Below, piece after piece: positions 59,440 to 64,000 of a stretch of DNA of 64,000 bases. Made by a program: the position numbers and the translations under genes. The first letter of the stretch is position 1, and every line of letters starts with the position of its first letter. This DNA is from Asticcacaulis excentricus. Lineage in GTDB: Bacteria > Pseudomonadota > Alphaproteobacteria > Caulobacterales > Caulobacteraceae. The stretch spans positions 1,302,001-1,366,000 of the forward strand of contig NZ_AP018827.1 of the NCBI RefSeq assembly GCF_003966695.1, given 5' to 3'. The notes beneath the pieces were generated by a model. It was not told where the DNA came from and made no database searches. It saw only the letters and a list, made by a program, of their open reading frames with translations.

Positions 59440-62217
59440 ATGAAATCTCGCATTCGTCCCCCTCTGAACCTCTCGTCTTCCGAGACGCGGGGGCGTAAAT
59501 CCAGACTGCGCCCGCTATTTGAGGACGATACGCCCGCCGACGATACGGCCCCAGAGGCAATGCCTGAGGCAATGCCAGAGGCAATGAATGTCGAGACGGC
59601 GAACCTGAGTGCAGATACGGACGATCTCGACATCCCGTCGACCGCGCACCTGAGCGATGCCCGCACAGACAGCGAAGCGACGCATGACGTCGTGCCCGAA
59701 ACCGCAGAAACCCCGCTTGAGGTCGAGCCCGCGCCGGTGGATGACCTGCTCGACCGGCCACTGGATTTCCATGCGGTCTCAGAGCCGCAACCGGCACCGC
59801 CGCCCACCGAGGCGATGGACACTCCGCAGCACGCGCCCCTGCCGCCGCCAACCCATACTGAGACGCCGTCCGCCCTCACCTCGCACCGCAAGGCCGAGCC
59901 CGCCACCGCGCCGGTCAGCCCCGTCGAAGTCAAGCCCGACGGTATCATGCAGCTTTCGGGCGGCTCACCCGTGCCTTTCTGGGGCGGGGTGACGGTAATC
60001 AGTCTGGGTTGGGCCCTGTGCCTGACGGCCTTTATTCTGGGGGCCGAAACCCAGATCGCCGCCTTCACGCTTCAGCCGTTCCGCGTGGTAATTCTGGGGG
60101 CGCTGGCCCTGTTCCCCATCGGTCTGATCGTCGCCACGGCCTTTGCGCTGCGCCATGCCGCCGCCCTGTCGCGCGAAGCCCGCCGCACCGCCGCGCTGGC
60201 CGACGCCATGGTTGCCCCCGCCGCCATTGCCGCCACCCAGACGACCGCTCTCGTCGAATCGCTGCGTCAGCAGGTCGAACAGGCGGTGCGCGCCGTGCGC
60301 GTGGCGCACAACGACCTCAATGAACTCAGCCTGCGCATGAAGGTTGAAACCGAGTCCATGCTGGCCGCTGCCGAACAGGCGCGCCAATCAACGCAGACCA
60401 TCACCGGGGCCCTGTCGCTTGAGCGGCAGGCGGCGATGGATATGGGCGTGCAACTCGATGAACAGGCGCGCGGCGTTATCGACGCCGTGGACCGTCAGGC
60501 CCGTATGGTCGCCGATGCCTCCGATCTGGCTCAGACGCAGTTGCGCGAAGCCGAGGCCGCACTGGCGGCGCGCGCGGCTGACCTTGCCACCGTGGCCGCC
60601 GATACGCACAATACGGCGCGCACCGTCGCCGAAGACCTGGATCGTCAGACCCTGCGTCTGGAAACCGCCGGGGCCGGCGTCGCCGATCAGATCCGCAGCG
60701 TCGAGGAAGGCCTGGGGCAGCAGCGCGCCGGGCTGGTCTCCGCCGCCCTGTCGCTGCGCGCCGATCAGGAAGACTTCGCCGTCCATCTGGAAAACCAGCG
60801 CGCACAACTGTCCGAAGCGCTCAGCGTGACGCGCAACGCCACTATCGAACTGGGCGAAAGCTCGTCGCGCGGTGTCGATATTCTGCGCGATCTGGTGCTG
60901 CACGCGCAGGAACAGTTCCGTCAGGTGCTCAACGGCGCCGAAAACGAGCGCACGGCCTTTGAAACGCGCATCCATTCGACCCTGTCCAACATCTCGGTCA
61001 TGGCCGCCGATGCACGCGATGAGCTGATCAACGAGACGCGCCGTGCGCTGGAGCAACTGAATATCGCCGCCGAAGACGCCCGCCGCGCGGCCGCCGATGC
61101 CGCCCAGACGGCGCAGGTGCGCGTCGATCGCCTCAACGAGTCGCTGTTCGAAGCGGGCAAGAAGGCCGATGAGGCGTTTGATGCGCGCTTCAATTCCGCG
61201 CGTCGCCTGATCGAGGATTCTGCGACGCTGATCGACGAAGCCGGCCTGACCGCCGCGGATCGTCTCGACAACGCCTTTGGTCACGCGCGTGATGGCATCA
61301 AGCAGGTGGAGATGGCGCTGAGCGACCTCAATGCGCGCGCCGACGAACTGCCGCTACAGGCCAAGTCGCGGCTGGAGGAAATCCGCCGCGCGGTCGAAGA
61401 CGGCCTGCTGGCCATGACCGAGGCGGCGCGCAAGGCGGCGCTGGAAACCGAAAGCGTCGATCAGGCGTTTCAGGAGCGCGTTAAACGCAATTACGACATG
61501 CTGACCGAGGCCGTGCGCCTGATGGGGGTCATTTCGTCCCAGCCCCTGCCGACCGCACCGCCCGCCCCCAACCCCTATGTGGAGCGTTTTGAGCGCCCGC
61601 GCGACAGCGCAAGCCCGCGCGCCGCGACGCCAGAACCGCGCACGCCCGCGCGTCCTGAACGTCCGCGCCGTGCGCTCGACCCGCTGGAAGCGCCGCTCGA
61701 TACGCCGCGCCCGATCTCTGCCACCCCGTCGGCGTCGCGCTCCCCCAGTGGCCTGTCGTGGCGTGACCTACTGAACGGCATGGATGGCCGCGAAGCCCCC
61801 CCGCGTGCCACGCAGCCGCGCGCTGAGCCCGCCCCCGCCCCCGTGGAGCCCGGCGGCCCGGACACTCTCGATGACCTGATGATTGCCGAAGTCGCCTCGA
61901 TGGGCGTCGATGCGCAGGCCCTGCTCAACCGTTCGCGCCTCGAAGAAATCATCGCCGCCATCGTCGCCGACGATAACGAAGGCGCGCGTCTGGTCCTGCG
62001 TCGCATTGCGCCGGCGGCCATCCGCCGCCTCAGCCGCCGCCTGACCACCGACGCCAATCTGCGCGATCAGGCGCAGGAATTCGTCACCTTCTACGACCGG
62101 CAGCTCAATATCGCCCTGTTGACCCGTGATCCACGCGGTGCCCTGACAGAGATACTGGCCACCCCGACGGGGCGCACCTATCTGCTGTTCGACGCCGCCA
62201 TCAGCGACCTGATCTGA
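59440..62217 (+). CDS. tipN: TipN-like polarity protein
   Basis: 925 aa. Start MKSRIRPPLNLSSSETRGRK, an acidic Pro-rich region (to about 175) with three PEAM units, two membrane helices (about 181-202 and 215-237), and a long Ala/Glu/Gln-rich coiled coil (about 240-710). Then a Pro/Arg link and a conserved C-terminal domain (LNRSRLEEIIAAIVADDNEG, RRIAPAAIRRLSRRLTTDAN). This architecture and size fit TipN, the Caulobacter new-pole marker that guides polarity and flagellum placement. Assignment is by architecture and terminal motifs. Confidence 0.8.
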   Translation: MKSRIRPPLNLSSSETRGRKSRLRPLFEDDTPADDTAPEAMPEAMPEAMNVETANLSADTDDLDIPSTAHLSDARTDSEATHDVVPETAETPLEVEPAPVDDLLDRPLDFHAVSEPQPAPPPTEAMDTPQHAPLPPPTHTETPSALTSHRKAEPATAPVSPVEVKPDGIMQLSGGSPVPFWGGVTVISLGWALCLTAFILGAETQIAAFTLQPFRVVILGALALFPIGLIVATAFALRHAAALSREARRTAALADAMVAPAAIAATQTTALVESLRQQVEQAVRAVRVAHNDLNELSLRMKVETESMLAAAEQARQSTQTITGALSLERQAAMDMGVQLDEQARGVIDAVDRQARMVADASDLAQTQLREAEAALAARAADLATVAADTHNTARTVAEDLDRQTLRLETAGAGVADQIRSVEEGLGQQRAGLVSAALSLRADQEDFAVHLENQRAQLSEALSVTRNATIELGESSSRGVDILRDLVLHAQEQFRQVLNGAENERTAFETRIHSTLSNISVMAADARDELINETRRALEQLNIAAEDARRAAADAAQTAQVRVDRLNESLFEAGKKADEAFDARFNSARRLIEDSATLIDEAGLTAADRLDNAFGHARDGIKQVEMALSDLNARADELPLQAKSRLEEIRRAVEDGLLAMTEAARKAALETESVDQAFQERVKRNYDMLTEAVRLMGVISSQPLPTAPPAPNPYVERFERPRDSASPRAATPEPRTPARPERPRRALDPLEAPLDTPRPISATPSASRSPSGLSWRDLLNGMDGREAPPRATQPRAEPAPAPVEPGGPDTLDDLMIAEVASMGVDAQALLNRSRLEEIIAAIVADDNEGARLVLRRIAPAAIRRLSRRLTTDANLRDQAQEFVTFYDRQLNIALLTRDPRGALTEILATPTGRTYLLFDAAISDLI
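59551..59586 (+). repeat. 12-bp tandem repeat x3 in tipN
   Basis: CCAGAGGCAATG, CCTGAGGCAATG, CCAGAGGCAATG encode PEAM three times. Copy number may vary between strains since a change keeps the frame. Confidence 0.85.
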
Positions 62218-63176
62218 TGCACCTGACCTGTCGCTCCGAAGCCTGGCCCATTGCCGGGCGTTTCACCATTGCGCGCGGCTCCAAGACCGAGGCGCATGTC
62301 ATCTATGTCGAGGTGACGGACGGCACGCACAGGGGCCACGGTGAAGCGGTCCCCTATGCCCGCTATGGCGAAACGGTCGAAGGCGCGCTGGCCGCGCTTG
62401 ACGCCGCACGCGCCGACATCGAAGCGGGGCAAATACCCGACCTGACGGGGGCTGCCGCCAATGCGCTCGATTGCGCCCTGTGGGATTTGCGCGCCAAGGC
62501 GTCAGGGGTTCCCGCGTGGAAGGCGGCGGGTTTGCGTAGTTTCAGTCCGCTGAAGACCGCCTATACGCTCAGCCTCGATACGCCCGAAGCCATGGGGGCG
62601 CAGGCCGCCGCCAATGCCCGCCGCCCGCTGCTCAAACTGAAGATCGGCGGGCCGGACGATCTGTCGCGCGTGGAAGCCGTGCGACGCAATGCGCCCAAGA
62701 CACGCCTGATCGTCGATGCGAATGAAGGCCTGACGCTCGATAGCCTCAAGGCGCTGGCGCCCGAACTGCAACGCCTCGGCGTCGTGCTGATCGAACAGCC
62801 GCTGAAGGCGGGCGAAGACGACGCACTGGAAGGTTATAAATGCCCCGTGCCGCTGTGCGCCGACGAAAGCCTGCATACGCGCGCCGAACTGGAGCGCTGC
62901 GCGCGCCTCTATGATGCGGTGAACATTAAACTCGACAAGACCGGTGGCCTGACCGAGGCTCTGGCCCTGAAACAGGCGGCGCAGGCCAAGGGGCTGAGGA
63001 TCATGGTCGGCTGCATGGTCGCCACCTCGCTGAGCATGGCTCCGGCCATGATCGTGGCGCAGGGGGCCGACTTTGTCGATCTCGACGGGCCGCTGCTGCT
63101 GGCCAAAGACCGTGAGCACGGGCTGAAAGTCACCGGTTCGATGCTGGAACCGCCCGAACCGGCCCTGTGGGGGTAG
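62217..63176 (+). CDS. Dipeptide (L-Ala-D/L-Glu) epimerase
   Basis: 319 aa, enolase superfamily. Catalytic KxK at K140/K142 (LLKLKIGG), metal ligands D167 (VDANEG), E193 (IEQPL), D216 (ADES), and second Lys K238 (NIKLDKTGG). This is the AEE (YcjG) pattern, which epimerises L-Ala-D-Glu from murein peptides for recycling. ATG overlaps the TGA of tipN (62215-62219), so the two are translationally coupled. Confidence 0.9.
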   Translation: MHLTCRSEAWPIAGRFTIARGSKTEAHVIYVEVTDGTHRGHGEAVPYARYGETVEGALAALDAARADIEAGQIPDLTGAAANALDCALWDLRAKASGVPAWKAAGLRSFSPLKTAYTLSLDTPEAMGAQAAANARRPLLKLKIGGPDDLSRVEAVRRNAPKTRLIVDANEGLTLDSLKALAPELQRLGVVLIEQPLKAGEDDALEGYKCPVPLCADESLHTRAELERCARLYDAVNIKLDKTGGLTEALALKQAAQAKGLRIMVGCMVATSLSMAPAMIVAQGADFVDLDGPLLLAKDREHGLKVTGSMLEPPEPALWG

Positions 63177-63234
63177 AGCGGATTTCGTTCAAATTGAATC
63201 GAAACGAAATTCGGCGAAGCCAAATCACGCTCTA
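63174..63234. repeat. TAGAGCG...CGCTCTA inverted repeat
   Basis: TAGAGCG at 63174 (including the epimerase stop) and CGCTCTA at 63228-63234. Between are GATTTCGTTCAAATTGAATC and ATTCGGCGAAGCCAAAT. The left half recurs at 12748. Acts as the 3-prime end between convergent genes. Confidence 0.65.
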
Positions 63235-63261
63235 CATTTTTGGTTTAACGCGCTTTTTTAT

Positions 63262-63286
63262 CCGAAAAGTGCGCCCCACTTTTCGG
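63262..63286. repeat. 25-bp CCGAAAAGTG palindrome, second copy
   Basis: CCGAAAAGTG-CGCCC-CACTTTTCGG, identical to the copy at 9046 but for two loop bases. Flanks (GCGCTTTTTT-AT before, AAAGCGCT after) are also alike. Lies 12 bp past the stop of the transporter gene. Confidence 0.8.
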
Positions 63287-63298
63287 AAAGCGCTCTGA

Positions 63299-64000
63299 TC
63301 AGCCCTTTTTCAGGCGCGGAGCCAGAAACGCGCAGACGATCAGTTGCAACTGATGGAACAGCATCACCGGCAACAGAACCGGCCCCAGCACCGCGGCCGG
63401 AAACAGCGTCCCCGCCATCGGCACGCCTGAGGCCAGAGACTTCTTCGAGCCACAGAACAGCACCACCACGCGGTCTTCGTGGCTGAGGCCCATACGTCCG
63501 GAAACCCACCAGGTGCCGCCCATGACCAGCGCCAGAAGCCCGGCCCCGATGACGAAGATCAGGCCCAGATCGCTCAGGCCCACCTTCGACCACAGGCCTT
63601 CGACCACCGAGGCCGAAAAGGCCGTATAGACGACCAGCAGGATCGACCCGCGATCGACGCGCCCGACCAGCGTCTTGTGCCGGTCGAGATAGCCCTTCAG
63701 CCACGGCCGCATCAGGTGCCCGACCACAAAGGGCAGCAGCAGTTGCAGGGCGATGTCGATGATCGAATCGAGCGACACGCCGCCGCCCGTCGTCTTCATC
63801 AACACCGCAACCAGCAGCGGCGTAATGACAATCCCCAGAATATTGGACAAGGAGGCGCTGCACACCGCCGCGGCGACATTGCCGCCCGCTATGGCCGTGA
63901 AGGCGATGGACGACTGCACGGTCGAAGGCAGCAGGCAGAGGAATAGCACGCCCGACAGGATCATCGGGTCCATCAGCGGTTTCAGTACCGTCTGTATGCC
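63299..64000 (-). CDS. Bile acid:sodium symporter-family transporter, cut by window edge
   Basis: 233 C-terminal residues; the frame stays open through 64000. About seven membrane helices are seen. SSIAFTAIAGGNVAAAVCSA and SNILGIVITPLLVAVL match the SBF-like (YfeH/BASS) family, with CGSKKSLASGVPMAGTLFP typical of the SBF_like group. It probably carries an organic anion with sodium. An internal Met at 63973 is unlikely to be the start. Confidence 0.88.
   Translation of the reverse strand, partial: GIQTVLKPLMDPMILSGVLFLCLLPSTVQSSIAFTAIAGGNVAAAVCSASLSNILGIVITPLLVAVLMKTTGGGVSLDSIIDIALQLLLPFVVGHLMRPWLKGYLDRHKTLVGRVDRGSILLVVYTAFSASVVEGLWSKVGLSDLGLIFVIGAGLLALVMGGTWWVSGRMGLSHEDRVVVLFCGSKKSLASGVPMAGTLFPAAVLGPVLLPVMLFHQLQLIVCAFLAPRLKKG

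Overview
The window reads as a chromosomal segment of an alphaproteobacterium of the order Caulobacterales, probably Caulobacteraceae and possibly Asticcacaulis. The base composition is GC-rich. Markers that point there are a TipN-like polarity protein, a short flagellar basal-body-like protein of a caulobacterial type, long-form HisG, PhaR/PhaAB polyhydroxyalkanoate genes, and 44-bp alphaproteobacterial palindromes. No rRNA, CRISPR array, prophage or plasmid function is visible. One tRNA-Leu(CAA) and one truncated IS1595-type transposase are present.

Layout. 0-4 kb: PHB genes phaB and phaA (minus), divergent from phaR (plus). 4-7.5 kb: a polyprenol-phosphate-type GT2 glycosyltransferase divergent from an ArnT-like GT83 enzyme. 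7.5-10.3 kb: a DUF1800/DUF1501 pair. 10.3-16.1 kb: an ABC exporter, a MAPEG protein, a SugE/Gdx transporter, a cluster of very short hydrophobic peptides, a PhyH-type dioxygenase and class II fumarase. 16.2-19.1 kb: an accessory patch with the IS remnant, an unrecognised gene and repeat-filled intergenic DNA. 19.1-31.6 kb: a polyamine uptake and catabolism island with potFHIA, a glutamylpolyamine-synthetase-like enzyme, two class III aminotransferases, two aldehyde dehydrogenases and a GntR regulator. 33.1-35.0 kb: an ECF sigma factor and a putative membrane anti-sigma partner embedded among three exported EF-hand proteins. 35.2-36.9 kb: an Lrp-type regulator divergent from alanine dehydrogenase. 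37-48 kb: mixed envelope and stress genes (retropepsin-like lipoprotein, DUF900 hydrolase with a membrane partner, two GNATs, CPBP protease, Sel1 protein, LemA-TPM-TPM operon, Hsp70 homologue flanked by two small membrane proteins). 48.3-55.7 kb: a near-complete histidine operon, yerC-hisG-hisD-(hisC-like)hisB-hisH-hisA-hisF-hisIE. 55.7-64 kb: DUF805, a new-looking triple-repeat cysteine protein, TipN-like, dipeptide epimerase and a bile-acid-symporter-family transporter cut by the window edge.

How the genes work together. In the polyamine island a TGTGATCACA palindrome sits before potF, before puuC, between gntR and the divergent aminotransferase, and before ald. This suggests one GntR-controlled regulon that joins polyamine import, conversion to succinate, and alanine-nitrogen recycling. 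In the histidine operon the HisB dehydratase carries an N-terminal HisC-like domain whose PLP lysine is replaced by phenylalanine. HisH and HisF both carry the same 44-bp palindrome inserted in the same reading frame.

The most unusual items are the HisC-like pseudoenzyme fused to HisB, the in-frame palindromes in hisH and hisF, the triple-repeat 12-cysteine exported protein, the EF-hand/ECF locus, the tandem 24-25 residue membrane peptides (one with an apparent single-base frameshift), and the shared operator set. Assignments rest on reading the sequence and on family knowledge; no database search was run.
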